From contig VOPT01000004.1 in the NCBI GenBank assembly GCA_009594865.1, positions 1-64,000 on the forward strand: 64,000 bases of DNA. The letters run 5' to 3'. Every line of letters begins with the position of its first letter. The first letter of the stretch is position 1. This DNA comes from Nitrospira sp. GTDB taxonomy: Bacteria > Nitrospirota > Nitrospiria > Nitrospirales > Nitrospiraceae. The position numbers and the translations under genes were made by a program. Shown here one piece after another: positions 37,032 through 46,391 of the stretch. The notes under the pieces are model-generated. The model was not told the origin of the DNA. It was given only the letters and a program-made list of their open reading frames with translations, and searched no databases.

Positions 37032-40000
37032 TCAAGGCGAGGCCGGAGCCGGCGCAGCAGGAACATCGACGGGTGGTGGCGCAGCAGGCGGCGTCTGAAT
37101 CTCCAATGACGGATCGAACAGCGGTTCCTTCTCCTCCTGCGGCGCGAGAATGTCGATCGGCAGCATCACCGTATTCTTCAGCAGATCGAAGGCGAGTTGC
37201 GCCACGCCCGTCAGGCCGGTGGTAAAGGACTTCATCGGCATGTAGGTCACTTGCGGATCGTCGATGGATCCCTTCACTTGGAACAGGGCCGTGGCCAGGC
37301 CCTTGCGATCTCCCGCGACCAATCGTCCGAAGAGCGGAATCGATTTCAAGAACTGCGAGTACGATCCGAACGGGCTCACCGCCCAGATCATGTCGAGCTG
37401 ATCGGTGGGCATGTCGTAGGTGCCAACGGCCGAAATCTTCAGCACCGCGCTGTCCAGGATGATGTTTTGTGTTTTGACGAGCCCGTTTTGCACCGTGAGC
37501 GTGGCACTGGCGCGATTGTACTGCAGGCCCTCCTTTTCCAGATCCACTTTCCCTTGGAGTACGGCGGGTAGATTCAGGATGGAGAGAATTTTCCAGATGG
37601 CGCGTTTCTCCGTTTTGAGAATGCGTCCGTCCTGTAGCACCAGTTCCACTTTGCCGTTGAGCGTGGGCAACACGCCATGCGGATTGCGTCCATGTCCGCG
37701 CAGCGCGCCGGTGAGTTTCATATCGCCGGTGACGGGTTGATCATGCGCGCCCAGCAACTGCAGCATGGCTTCGGCGGGAATGCCCGTCATCCGGACCGAG
37801 GTTTCCGTTTCGGCCGGTTCGCCCTTGGGAAGGCGCACGAGCATCCGCCCTGCCGCATGCCCGGTCCCCGATTGCGCGACGACCCGATCGAGATCCAGCA
37901 TGCCGTCTTGAATAGTCAGCCGCCCCGACAATCCGCCGAAGCGCAAATGTTTGTAGAAGCCCTTTTCAATGGTGGCGGTCGCGCTGACTTGACTGGTCGA
38001 GGCGAGCGTTTCCAGGAATTCCCGGATCGGCGAGCGATGGCCTTTCGGGATCAGCAGGTCCAGGTCCATTTGCGCCGACTCGATTTTGACCGCGATGACC
38101 GGCTTGGTCGTCCAATTCTTCAAGGCGCCGGACAGGCTCACATCGCTGTCTTTGATACGGAACGAGAGCTGTTTGATGTCGGCGATGTTTTTGGAGAACT
38201 TCAAGCGAAGGTAGATGTCTTCCACCGCGCCGTCCACGCCTTTGAGCGTCATCAGGCCATTGGTCAGTGCCAGCCAACCGCCGGCGCGCCAGTTTTTCCA
38301 CTCGGCATCCGAACCCTTCACATCCATGGACACTTCGAGATTGCCGGCTTCGAAGCCGCTGCGATACACCCAGTCGGGAAGACTGGAGACCGATACCGTG
38401 CCTGTGGCGAGCGACGCGTCGATGGAAAACTGATCGCCGAGGGTGATCCGACCCTTCAACGGCAGGCGCAAGGGTGGTACGACCAGTTCCAGGCGCGAAA
38501 TCACGAGGCCGATGCCTTTGGTGACGTCAGCGTCCAGTTCCAGGGAGGCCGGCGAGCCCAACGGTTTTTCGCCCAACGTCGGAAGCAGGAGTTTGGCTTC
38601 ATTCAGGCCGATCTCTCCGCGCAAATGCGGCGCCCCGGACGGTCCCGAGAGCTGCACTCGGGCATTGACCATGCCGTAGAGCAGGTCGTCGGGAAAGGTG
38701 CCTGCCGACACCATCTGCCGCAGCTGCGAGGCGCTGCCCTTCGCACGAATGACGAAATCCTGAAACACGCTCGGCGTGCCTCCGCTGATCATCCCGTTGA
38801 ATTGCAGCTGCGCCTCTCCCACGTTGGCCGTGACTTGATCGAACTGCGCGCCGCCGGTTTGCGAGAACACGATACGGCCGCGCATGGCCGTGAGACGTTG
38901 TGGCAGCGACGGATTCATGAGGCTGACCTGTTCGGCCAGCACCTCCCCGCCTGCGAAGGTAATGCCCTCGGGTTTGTCCAGGGGGCCGACCAACCGAAAC
39001 GTCGGATGGGTCTGGCCTTCGATGTCGCGCGATTGGGCCAGGAGCGACGTGAGCTTGTCCGCGCGAATGGTTTTGGTCAAAAACTTCACCAGGTCGGCGG
39101 CGCTCATGTCGCCGCTGACATCCAGTTCCATCCAGGGGCCGTCGTCCAGGAACGACACCAGGGCTTTCCCGTCCGTGATTTGCAGTGAACCGTAGGCGCC
39201 CGTCACCTTGCCGACGCGGATGCGTCCCGGCTCCACCGAAACGATCGCGGCCAGGTTCTGGGTCGGCACACGATCGTTGCCGATCAGGGCCATGCCTTTT
39301 TCGATCCGGAAATCACCGGTCAATGACAACTGCGGGCTGGGCGCCGTGGCGCCCGTCAGTGTGGCGGAGAGAATTTGGACGGTGCCTCCCAACTGGCGCT
39401 GCTCGACGATGGCAGGCAGTTGGGCATGAATCCACTGGGCAGGAATCCTGGTGAAGAGTGAGCGCAGATCGATCGACGGTGCGGCGAAGGTGATGGAAAA
39501 GGTTGGTTGAGAAGTCAGCAGCCCGGCCAGATTGGCCTTGCCCGTCACCGCCAGTTCATCCACGTTGGCCGCAATCTCGGACAGCACCACATCATAGCCA
39601 GCCACACCGGGCGCAACCCGAATACGGCTCTGGAGACTGGCGCCGCCTTGCAGTTGGGGAGGAACCGGCCTGGGGCCGAAGAAGTCGGCGGCTTCCCGCA
39701 GCCGAAGGTTCGTGGTCTCGATCTCGCCTTCGAATTGGAAGGCCGGCCGGACGGAATAGGGTTCCTCGGCCGCCAGCGTCGAAGACGATTCGCTCAACCC
39801 GATGGTGCCGGTCAAAGAAAATGAAGAGGGCGCGCCATTCGCCGGCAGCGCGGCGGAAATATGCAGGTCTCCTTCCGCCTTCCCCGGATAGACCTTGAGC
39901 GCCATCTCGACCGTCTCGAGCTGCGTGGTCCGGACGCCGTCCGGCCGCGCCTCGTCCGTCACCGTAATGTGTCCCTTCTGAATGGTCGCTTCACGGATTT

Positions 40001-40445
40001 GCAACAGCCGGCTGAACATCTGATAGGCCGACTCGTCCTTGGCCGCCGAAGGCAACCCGGCCAGCACATTCCAATGGCCCGAACGGTTGCGAATGAGCGT
40101 CACGGTCGGTTCGTTGAGAAAGATGCGCTTTGCGACGACCTGCTTTTTCAGCAGCGGAAGCAGGCGCAGAACGATATCGATTTCCTTGGCGGAGAACACG
40201 ACGTGTGTCGGGTCATCGTGGCCGTAAATGCCGACGTTGGTCAGCTCCAGGCGAATGCTGGGCAGCACCACGAGTTTGATGCGATCGACTTCGATCTTAC
40301 GGCGAAGGCTGGTTTCGAGTTGCTGGAGGAAGAAGTTTTTGAGGATATCGACGCCGAAGAGTTCGCGCGAATAGAAGAGGACCAGTACTCCCGCGACCAC
40401 CAGGCCGAGCAGCGACAGCACCACCGTGCGGGGACGAACCCTCAC
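37032..40445 (-). CDS. AsmA-family large envelope protein
   Basis: The 1137-residue protein has one N-terminal membrane helix (VVLSLLGLVVAGVLVLFY) followed by the AsmA start (FFLQQLETSLRRKIEVDRIKLVVLPSIRLELTNVGIYG). A very long beta-rich chain follows, ending with an AsmA-C region (TVQNGLVKTQNIILDSAVLKISAVGTYDMPTDQLDMIWAVSPFGSYSQFLKSIPLFG) and a Pro/Ala tail. Such proteins form hydrophobic grooves thought to carry phospholipids between the membranes. The start is a GTG with a strong GAGGAGGG site. It stands alone at the head of this minus-strand block. Confidence 0.87.
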   Translation of the reverse strand: MRVRPRTVVLSLLGLVVAGVLVLFYSRELFGVDILKNFFLQQLETSLRRKIEVDRIKLVVLPSIRLELTNVGIYGHDDPTHVVFSAKEIDIVLRLLPLLKKQVVAKRIFLNEPTVTLIRNRSGHWNVLAGLPSAAKDESAYQMFSRLLQIREATIQKGHITVTDEARPDGVRTTQLETVEMALKVYPGKAEGDLHISAALPANGAPSSFSLTGTIGLSESSSTLAAEEPYSVRPAFQFEGEIETTNLRLREAADFFGPRPVPPQLQGGASLQSRIRVAPGVAGYDVVLSEIAANVDELAVTGKANLAGLLTSQPTFSITFAAPSIDLRSLFTRIPAQWIHAQLPAIVEQRQLGGTVQILSATLTGATAPSPQLSLTGDFRIEKGMALIGNDRVPTQNLAAIVSVEPGRIRVGKVTGAYGSLQITDGKALVSFLDDGPWMELDVSGDMSAADLVKFLTKTIRADKLTSLLAQSRDIEGQTHPTFRLVGPLDKPEGITFAGGEVLAEQVSLMNPSLPQRLTAMRGRIVFSQTGGAQFDQVTANVGEAQLQFNGMISGGTPSVFQDFVIRAKGSASQLRQMVSAGTFPDDLLYGMVNARVQLSGPSGAPHLRGEIGLNEAKLLLPTLGEKPLGSPASLELDADVTKGIGLVISRLELVVPPLRLPLKGRITLGDQFSIDASLATGTVSVSSLPDWVYRSGFEAGNLEVSMDVKGSDAEWKNWRAGGWLALTNGLMTLKGVDGAVEDIYLRLKFSKNIADIKQLSFRIKDSDVSLSGALKNWTTKPVIAVKIESAQMDLDLLIPKGHRSPIREFLETLASTSQVSATATIEKGFYKHLRFGGLSGRLTIQDGMLDLDRVVAQSGTGHAAGRMLVRLPKGEPAETETSVRMTGIPAEAMLQLLGAHDQPVTGDMKLTGALRGHGRNPHGVLPTLNGKVELVLQDGRILKTEKRAIWKILSILNLPAVLQGKVDLEKEGLQYNRASATLTVQNGLVKTQNIILDSAVLKISAVGTYDMPTDQLDMIWAVSPFGSYSQFLKSIPLFGRLVAGDRKGLATALFQVKGSIDDPQVTYMPMKSFTTGLTGVAQLAFDLLKNTVMLPIDILAPQEEKEPLFDPSLEIQTPPAAPPPVDVPAAPAPASP

Positions 40446-40533
40446 TCACCCTCCTCTAAGTAGAGCAAGAACGCAGTGTACTGGATGCATAGGCGGGAAA
40501 TCCATACGCGACGCGATCTGTACCACGTACCAC

Positions 40534-40616
40534 GTGAGACGTGAAAGGCAAGAAATCCGAAGGCTCCCGCTCCCTTCCGGGGCCTCGCCTGTTACGGTTC
40601 ACCTTTCACGTTTCAC
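40534..40616. repeat. Inverted repeat (15-bp arms) upstream of the MFS gene
   Basis: Arm GTGAGACGTGAAAGG (40534-40548) matches the reverse complement of 40602-40616 in 14 of 15 positions, with a 53-bp loop. The right arm overlaps the -35 box of the MFS promoter. Confidence 0.55.
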
Positions 40617-40640
40617 GAAACGAGTGGGCCAGTCTATAAT
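40612..40640 (+). promoter_or_regulatory. Predicted sigma70 promoter of the MFS gene
   Basis: TTCACG (40612-40617), 17-base spacer, perfect TATAAT (40635-40640). The start near 40647 excludes the ATG at 40639 and supports the GTG at 40681. Confidence 0.6.
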
Positions 40641-40680
40641 GCGCCGGCCGCCGAACGGCGGGACACTGGGGGAATCACGA

Positions 40681-41925
40681 GTGGGGCTCGACACATCAGC
40701 GGCACGACCACGTTGGGGCATTCTCGCCCTGCTGTTCGCGATCAGCGCCGTCACGTACATGGACCGCGTCAACATTTCCGTCACGGCCCGGCAGATGATG
40801 CCCGCCTATGGACTCACCGACCAGGACATGGGCTACGTCTTTTCGGCCTTCGTCTTCGGCTATGCGCTCTGCCAAATTCCCGGCGGACGCCTGGGTGATC
40901 GTTGGGGGGCGCGTGTCGTGCTGGCCTGTGCCCTGGTCTGGTGGTCGCTCTGTACGGTGTTGACCGCTGTGGCCGCGACCCTGCCGCTAGCCGGTCTGGT
41001 AGGCACTGTCGGTGCACTGGTCATCGTGCGATTCCTGCTCGGTGTCGGCGAATCGGTGGCCCTGCCGAATTTCAATCGCGCGGTGGCCGACTGGATGCCG
41101 CCGGGACAACGCGGGCTCGGGATCGGCATTGCCATCGGGGGTATCGGCATCGGCGCCGCCATCACGCCTCCCCTCGCCTCCTGGGTCATGGTGAACTATC
41201 ACTGGCAATCGGTGTTTTACCTTTCAGCCTCGATTGGCCTGGTGGTGGCGGTGTTGTGGGTGCTCTTCTCGCGGGATGGGCGGAGCGGCGCAGTGGCGAA
41301 TTTAGAAACAATCCCGACGCCGGTCCCTTGGCGGACCATCTTCCACTCCCGTTCGCTCTGGTGGCTCGTCGCGAGTTATACTTGCCTCGGCTACGTGGCC
41401 TACATCTATATGAGCTGGTTTTATCTCTACCTGGTGAACGTGCGCGGGATCGATCTCCTGCGCGGCGGCTGGTTGGCGGCGGGCCCGTTCCTCGCGATCC
41501 TGCTGTTTTGCCCGCTGGGGGGATTGATCACGGACAAGCTCGTGCCGACTCTCGGATTGCGCAAGGCTCGGCTCTCCATCGGCATGCTTGGTATGGCACT
41601 GGCCGGCGGTCTGATCGCAGTTGGCGCGTGGGTGGAATCCCAAACCCTTGCGATCGTGTGCTTGTCGCTTGGTGCCGGATGGCTGTACTTTACCGTGGGC
41701 GCCTATTGGAGCGTGACGACGGATCTATCGAAGACCCATGCCGGGACTTTGTCTGGCGTCATGAACACAGGCGCCAACGTCGGAGGCGTGATTTCGCCGA
41801 GCCTCACACCTTGGCTTGCCGATCACTGGGGCTGGACGGCATCATTGTTGGTCGCCGCCGGCATCGCGCTCTGCGGCGGGCTCATGTGGATCAACGTCGA
41901 TCCGACGGAGGGGATGAGGGAGTAA
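40681..41925 (+). CDS. MFS transporter, anion:cation symporter (ACS) type
   Basis: The 414-residue protein has 12 likely membrane helices. It starts GILALLFAISAVTYMDRVNISV, the DRxNIS signature of the ACS/sugar-phosphate-like group, with GYALCQIPGGRLGDRWGAR (loop 2-3 motif) and LLGVGESVALPNFNRAVADWMPPGQRG in helices 4-5. Likely substrates are organic or inorganic anions such as hexuronate or phthalate-like acids; specificity cannot be read. The GTG at 40681 is supported by GGGGGA upstream and by the promoter position. It converges on the Old Yellow Enzyme gene. Confidence 0.87.
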   Translation: MGLDTSAARPRWGILALLFAISAVTYMDRVNISVTARQMMPAYGLTDQDMGYVFSAFVFGYALCQIPGGRLGDRWGARVVLACALVWWSLCTVLTAVAATLPLAGLVGTVGALVIVRFLLGVGESVALPNFNRAVADWMPPGQRGLGIGIAIGGIGIGAAITPPLASWVMVNYHWQSVFYLSASIGLVVAVLWVLFSRDGRSGAVANLETIPTPVPWRTIFHSRSLWWLVASYTCLGYVAYIYMSWFYLYLVNVRGIDLLRGGWLAAGPFLAILLFCPLGGLITDKLVPTLGLRKARLSIGMLGMALAGGLIAVGAWVESQTLAIVCLSLGAGWLYFTVGAYWSVTTDLSKTHAGTLSGVMNTGANVGGVISPSLTPWLADHWGWTASLLVAAGIALCGGLMWINVDPTEGMRE

Positions 41926-41953
41926 GGTCCTCTCAAGGCTGCACGCTCATCCG

Positions 41954-43072
41954 CTATTTCGCTTCCCCGTTTTCCTTGAAGAATACATCTCGATAGCGAC
42001 TCGGCTGACTGCGCCAGTACTGTTTCGGTGCCGTCACCTGACCGCCCAGATGCGCTGCCGCGTGCCAAGGCCAGCGTGGATTGTAGAGGATGGCTCGCGC
42101 AAGGGCGATCATGTCCGCATCCCCTCTGCTGACGATGGCTTCGGCTTGGTCGAAGTCCGTGATCAGACCGACAGCAATTACCGGCATCGGAACAGCCTGC
42201 TTGACCGCGCGGGCAAGCGGGACTTGGTACCCTGGCCCCACAGGAATCTGCTGGCGCGGATCGAGACCGCCGCTACTGATATGAATCGCCGCGCACCCGC
42301 GTGCCTCCAAGGCCTTGGCGAAAACAATGGTCTGCTCAATGTCCCAGCCGCCGTCGACCCAGTCGGTACCGGACACACGGACTGTGACAGGCCGATCAGG
42401 CCGAAACGCGGCACGCACGGCATCAAAGACCTCGAGCGGAAACCGCATGCGATGTTCGAGGCGCCATCCGTACTCGTCTTCCCGGCGGTTCGAAAGCGGC
42501 GACAGAAACTCGTGGAGCAGGTATCCATGAGCGACGTGAATTTGCACTCCGTCAAGGCCAAGCCGAGCGGCGCGCCGGGCCGAAGCGGCGAACGATGCGC
42601 GGATGCGTTCCAGCGCGGTGCGATCCAACGCTTTCGGAGGATGCTCGCCGCTTTCAAACGGGATCGGCGACGGGGCGACGGTCTGCCACCCATGCTTGTG
42701 GTCAGGAGCAAATTGTTCTCCCCCTTCCCACGGAACATCGGTCGACGCCTTTCGTCCTGCATGGGCCAGCTGGATGATCAGAGGAATATCCGACCAATGG
42801 CGGATGCTCTCGATTGTGCGTGCCATCGCAGCTTCCGTGGCATCGTCCCATAGCCCTGTATCGGCATAGGTGATGCGTCCTTCCGGCTCAACGGCGGTAG
42901 CTTCGATCGTGAGCGCCGCCGCTCCGGAGAGGGCGAGGTGGCCCAGGTGAATCATGTGCCAGTCAGTCATCTTCCCATCGACCGCCGAATACTGGCACAT
43001 CGGTGCAATGACGATCCGGTTACTCAGCGTAAGCCCGCCGAATTGTAGTGGCTCGAACAGCTTGGGGGTCAC
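41954..43072 (-). CDS. NADH:flavin oxidoreductase of the Old Yellow Enzyme family, YqjM/NamA type
   Basis: FMN enzyme reducing activated C=C bonds with NAD(P)H. The 372 residues form one TIM barrel: IVIAPMCQYSAVDGKMTDWHMIHLGHLA (with the Cys typical of the YqjM class), IIQLAHAGRKAS, VQIHVAHGYLLHEFLSPLSNRREDEYG (active-site His/Tyr region) and ADMIALARAILYNPRWPWHAA (FMN phosphate). The physiological substrate is unknown. Confidence 0.92.
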   Translation of the reverse strand: MTPKLFEPLQFGGLTLSNRIVIAPMCQYSAVDGKMTDWHMIHLGHLALSGAAALTIEATAVEPEGRITYADTGLWDDATEAAMARTIESIRHWSDIPLIIQLAHAGRKASTDVPWEGGEQFAPDHKHGWQTVAPSPIPFESGEHPPKALDRTALERIRASFAASARRAARLGLDGVQIHVAHGYLLHEFLSPLSNRREDEYGWRLEHRMRFPLEVFDAVRAAFRPDRPVTVRVSGTDWVDGGWDIEQTIVFAKALEARGCAAIHISSGGLDPRQQIPVGPGYQVPLARAVKQAVPMPVIAVGLITDFDQAEAIVSRGDADMIALARAILYNPRWPWHAAAHLGGQVTAPKQYWRSQPSRYRDVFFKENGEAK

Positions 43073-43139
43073 TCTTGCTCCATCTTGTCTAGGCGTCCAT
43101 ATCCCATGCGGGGTCGGTTTCGGACGAATTTGTCATCGC

Positions 43140-44669
43140 TCACGCACGGTTCACTTCAGCCGGTTGCGGCACGCCTGAGCTATCCAGCTGGTACGCGTAG
43201 GCTTCTTTCATCTGCACGTTACCGCTGTCGGTGTAGACGAAGAACCGATGCCCATCGGTGCGAGTTTTGACGAGGCCATACGCCGTACGGCTGAAGCCGA
43301 AGAAGGGCCCCCGCTTTTTTGCGGCCTTGTCGTCCTTCAATCGGCACAGGCCTTCGGTTGCGAAAAATGCCACTAGTTCGGTCGCGAAGATGAGCGGCTC
43401 GGGCACACGGGACCACTTCCCCAGCGCGCCCATCAGCGTGGCACGTGGATGGATATATTCTTTGCGCGCGCTTTCATCGCCGCAGGACACGACGCTGACG
43501 ATCGGCGAGACGGACTGAATGAACGCGCCTGAGAAATCCGCCGATCCGTGGTGCGGGACTTTGAAGACTTCTGATCGCAGATTGAGGGTGCCTTTATTGT
43601 GTTCTCGGGCGAGGAAGCGGCTGGCCTCGTCGTTCAGGTCCCCTGAAAATAAAAAGCTGAACCCGCCGTAGCTGAGGCGTAGCACGATGGAATGGCCGTT
43701 GATGGTGTGGGAGGCGGAATGGCCGGTGAACCCTTCGTCGCTGTCGTTGAGTGAATCATGACCGATACGTGGGCCCGTGGGTGGTTCACCGAGAAAGCGC
43801 AGAGCCGGTTGTCCTCCCACATCCGTGGTGATGGGACCCAACACGTCGATGCGCAGATCGTCACGATTGAAAAAATCAAACGCCTGGTTGTCGCCGAGTT
43901 GCAGGCGCCGGAAGCTGACCGGGTTGCGGCTGTTGTAGGTCGCCAGGGTCTGTTTCCATTCTCTGAACGGCTCGTTCATTTCCTTATCATCGACGTCGAG
44001 CAAATTCTCCTCCAGCCCGGTGAGGTAGAGTTTCCCGCCGACCGTCTTGGTCGGGCCGAGGAGCTTGGTGTCGGGCACGTCTTTGTTGTTCATCCTGGTC
44101 GGCCGTTTGACAAGACCGTTGTGGTAGACGCGCTGCGGTTGGATGAAGAGTTGTTTGCGTTTGGTCGTGTTGGTTTCCGATTTGAGGATCTCACTGAGGC
44201 CTGAGAAATGGTCCGCGTCACCGTGGGTGACGATGATGCAGTCGATCGTCTTCGGTTGCTGGAGGCTGGTGTTGCGGAAGCGGCCGGCGAGGTAGCGGGC
44301 GAACATCTGATTGTCGCCTCCGTCGATGAGCAAGACCTTGCCGTCCGGCGATTCGATGACCATGCCGTCGCCCTGTTGAACATCGACGAAATTGACCTTC
44401 AAAACCTTGTTGTCGGTCACGGGGCGAACCACATCGCCCACCTTGATGCCGGAAGCTTTGGTTGGTTCGATGTAGCCGGTGACAGATTCAGGGAGGATGC
44501 TGCCATCAGGTTTTTCGCGGAAGAACGTGATCGTGACTTCGAGGTACGTGGCGGCCTGCCGCACCACGGTGATTTCATCGCCCCAGGCGATCGTGCGGAT
44601 GCAATGTTTGCGGCCCCGCTCTTTCCACACATCGGCGAGATCGACATTGAGGACGGCTTGTTCAGACAT
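43140..44669 (-). CDS. Soluble metallo-beta-lactamase-fold hydrolase, ComEC C-terminal type
   Basis: The 509-residue protein has an N-terminal SH3-like part of about 95 residues (IRTIAWGDEITVV... GYIEPTKASGIKVGDVV). An MBL domain follows: LKVNFVDVQQGDGMVIESPDGKVLLIDGG, THGDADHFSGL (metal motif), SFLFSGDLNDEASRFL, VFKVPHHGSADFSG. The HxxxDH motif and GDLN/PHHGS blocks are those of ComEC/Rec2 nuclease-like domains, but no membrane helices are present. GAGGAG precedes ATG 44669. It could be a nuclease or phosphodiesterase; the substrate is not evident. Confidence 0.83.
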   Translation of the reverse strand: MSEQAVLNVDLADVWKERGRKHCIRTIAWGDEITVVRQAATYLEVTITFFREKPDGSILPESVTGYIEPTKASGIKVGDVVRPVTDNKVLKVNFVDVQQGDGMVIESPDGKVLLIDGGDNQMFARYLAGRFRNTSLQQPKTIDCIIVTHGDADHFSGLSEILKSETNTTKRKQLFIQPQRVYHNGLVKRPTRMNNKDVPDTKLLGPTKTVGGKLYLTGLEENLLDVDDKEMNEPFREWKQTLATYNSRNPVSFRRLQLGDNQAFDFFNRDDLRIDVLGPITTDVGGQPALRFLGEPPTGPRIGHDSLNDSDEGFTGHSASHTINGHSIVLRLSYGGFSFLFSGDLNDEASRFLAREHNKGTLNLRSEVFKVPHHGSADFSGAFIQSVSPIVSVVSCGDESARKEYIHPRATLMGALGKWSRVPEPLIFATELVAFFATEGLCRLKDDKAAKKRGPFFGFSRTAYGLVKTRTDGHRFFVYTDSGNVQMKEAYAYQLDSSGVPQPAEVNRA

Positions 44670-44684
44670 CGCATCTCCTCTTGC

Positions 44685-44808
44685 ACGCTGTTGAGAATGA
44701 CCGCCGGCGGCGTTCTCGGCCGTTCGTCTCCCTGCGACGTACCGCAAGGGTACGCCTCAGTCGCCGATCGTCCTGCGGCCTTGCCGGACCGTCATTCTGA
44801 ACAGCCTG
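44685..44808. repeat. Palindromic intergenic repeat, copy A
   Basis: Ends GCTGTTGAGAATGAC and GTCATTCTGAACAGC are inverted with one mismatch. The centre has a GTACC...GGGTAC stem, and the segment CTGCGGCCTTGCC is shared with copies B and C. Confidence 0.75.
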
Positions 44809-44959
44809 CCCATGCTGTAGCGGCTAGTCTCACGCTGTTGCTTTGTTGGGCGCCTCACGGCGGCCGGATGGTTGCGGCGACAGAATACGCCGTTCATCAC
44901 GAGAAATCACGCAGTCCGCCCTCTTGCCGATGGAATCGCCGGCCTGTTACATTTGCCCT

Positions 44960-45481
44960 ATGACTATGCAATTTCAGAAAAAAGATCCGCGTGCCACGAT
45001 CAGCACCCCATTCGGTGACATCCGGATTCGTTTTTACCCGGACGACGCCCCGCGCCATGTCGAGAACTTCATCAACCTGGCCAAGATGGGCTTCTATGAC
45101 GACACCACGTTTCATCGAGTGGTGCCGGGCTTTATCATTCAAGGTGGTGATCCGTTGAGCAAAACGCCGGACCGCCTGTCACACGGCACCGGAGGCCCCG
45201 GATATTTTCTCAACCCTGAACCCAACGACCGGCCTCATAAACGCGGGGCGATTTCGATGGCGAAGATGCCGCGCGACGGCAACAGCACACGCGACTTCAA
45301 CGACAACGGTTCCCAGTTTTTCATTTCCCTGCAGGACAACGGCGGCCTTGATCGGCGCTATTCGATTTTCGGCGAAATCATTCGGGGCATTGAAGTCATC
45401 GACATGATCGCGAAGATGCCGCGTGACGAGCGCGATAACCCGCTGGAGCCGATTCGCATGAAGGTCACGGTGAAGGAGTAG
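44960..45481 (+). CDS. ppiB: Cyclophilin-type peptidyl-prolyl cis-trans isomerase
   Basis: Cytoplasmic prolyl isomerase assisting protein folding. The 173-residue product lacks a signal peptide and has the cyclophilin blocks FGDIRIRFYPDDAPRHVENFINLAKMGFYDDTTFHRVVPGFIIQGGDP (catalytic Arg in FHR), NDNGSQFFISLQDN and YSIFGEIIRGIEVID. An Arg/Lys-rich insert around RPHKRGAISMAKMPRDG resembles bacterial PpiB variants. No clear RBS; ATG 44960 or 44966 possible. Confidence 0.9.
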   Translation: MTMQFQKKDPRATISTPFGDIRIRFYPDDAPRHVENFINLAKMGFYDDTTFHRVVPGFIIQGGDPLSKTPDRLSHGTGGPGYFLNPEPNDRPHKRGAISMAKMPRDGNSTRDFNDNGSQFFISLQDNGGLDRRYSIFGEIIRGIEVIDMIAKMPRDERDNPLEPIRMKVTVKE

Positions 45482-45534
45482 CCTCTCTGTGTTCTAAGGC
45501 GTGAGCGTCTGTCAACGAATCAATTTGACCTATT

Positions 45535-45945
45535 GTGATCACACCCCTCCGCTTGCCTGGTAGATCGCTGAAACATCACCTGGGACCTTGTCTCCTGCTC
45601 CTTGCCCTCTTGCTGACGGCCTGTGACGGTCACCGACAGCGTCTAATGGCGGAGCACTATCCTTCGTATCCCGAGAGCGTGCGCTGGGCGATTGATAAGG
45701 GCAACATCCTTCGCGGCATGACGGAAGATCAGGTGTACCTCGCGCTTGGCTCACCGGTGTGCAAGAAAGACGTGGTGGATGAGGGACGCACGGTGACGGT
45801 CTGGCTCTATCCGCCGATCGGACGCAACGCCTGCGTGACCAGCGACTTTCGTGTCTACTTCGAGCAGGGTGCCGTCACGACCTGGGACCGCTACACCACC
45901 CCGACCAGGTATACTGATCCGGTCGGCGGCGTCCCCATCTACTAG
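45535..45945 (+). CDS. Lipoprotein with SmpA/OmlA (BamE-like) domain character
   Basis: The 136-residue product begins at GTG with a lipoprotein signal (CLLLLALLLTAC). The segment GNILRGMTEDQVYLALGSPVCKKDV fits the start of a BamE/SmpA-like fold (GMTxxxVxxxLGxP), followed by strands VTVWLYPP and FRVYFEQGAVTTWDRY. It may act in outer-membrane assembly, or may belong to the wider family of small lipoproteins with this domain. It follows ppiB after 53 bases. Confidence 0.65.
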   Translation: MITPLRLPGRSLKHHLGPCLLLLALLLTACDGHRQRLMAEHYPSYPESVRWAIDKGNILRGMTEDQVYLALGSPVCKKDVVDEGRTVTVWLYPPIGRNACVTSDFRVYFEQGAVTTWDRYTTPTRYTDPVGGVPIY

Positions 45946-46071
45946 CAGGCTGTCCAGAAAACCCGCCCAGCATCGTTCTCGGTCGCTCGTCTCCCTGCGA
46001 CGTACCGCGAGGGTACGCCTCATTCGCCGTGCTTCCTGCGGCCTTGCTGGACGGTCTTTCTGAACAGCCTG
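45946..46071. repeat. Palindromic intergenic repeat, copy B
   Basis: Bounded by CAGGCTG and CAGCCTG. The centre CGTACC-GCGA-GGGTACG forms a perfect stem-loop. Strongly similar along its length to copy A. Lies just left of the vapBC promoter. Confidence 0.8.
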
Positions 46072-46120
46072 TCACGCTAAGCGAGGCTCGCTAACTTTCG
46101 TGCTGACATAACCTTCACGC

Positions 46121-46149
46121 TTGACGCGTGGGGTGTATGACGATACGAT
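46121..46149 (+). promoter_or_regulatory. Predicted vapBC promoter
   Basis: TTGACG (46121-46126), 17-base spacer, TACGAT (46144-46149). A GATCGATC palindrome immediately downstream could serve as an autoregulatory operator. Confidence 0.5.
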
Positions 46150-46181
46150 GATCGATCGGTGATCTGTAAGGAGGTGCTGCA

Positions 46182-46391
46182 GTGTCTATGACGACTATCT
46201 CGCCGAAGTTCCAAATCGTGATCCCTAAGGATGTGAGAGAAAAGCTTCACCTGAGTCCTTCCCAGCGCTTGCAGGTCCTAGAAAAGGGCGGAGTGATTAG
46301 CTTGGTGCCGGAAGTGCCCCTCAAGTCGCTGAAGGGATCACTCAAGGGTATGTCTAGGACAGGCCTCCGAGAAAAGAAGGATCGGGTGTGA
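46182..46391 (+). CDS. vapB: AbrB/MazE-fold antitoxin, VapB type
   Basis: The 69 residues start with a swapped-hairpin AbrB DNA-binding domain (TTISPKFQIVIPKDVREKLHLSPSQRLQVLEKGGVISLVP). The basic C-terminal tail (SLKGMSRTGLREKKDRV) would contact the toxin. The GTG at 46182 has an excellent AAGGAGG at seven bases, better than the ATG at 46188. The stop overlaps the toxin start by four bases. Confidence 0.88.
   Translation: MSMTTISPKFQIVIPKDVREKLHLSPSQRLQVLEKGGVISLVPEVPLKSLKGSLKGMSRTGLREKKDRV

Noticed and set aside
37677..39188. A 503-codon plus-strand frame
   Set aside because: Antisense to the AsmA-like gene, with biased composition and no recognisable motif.
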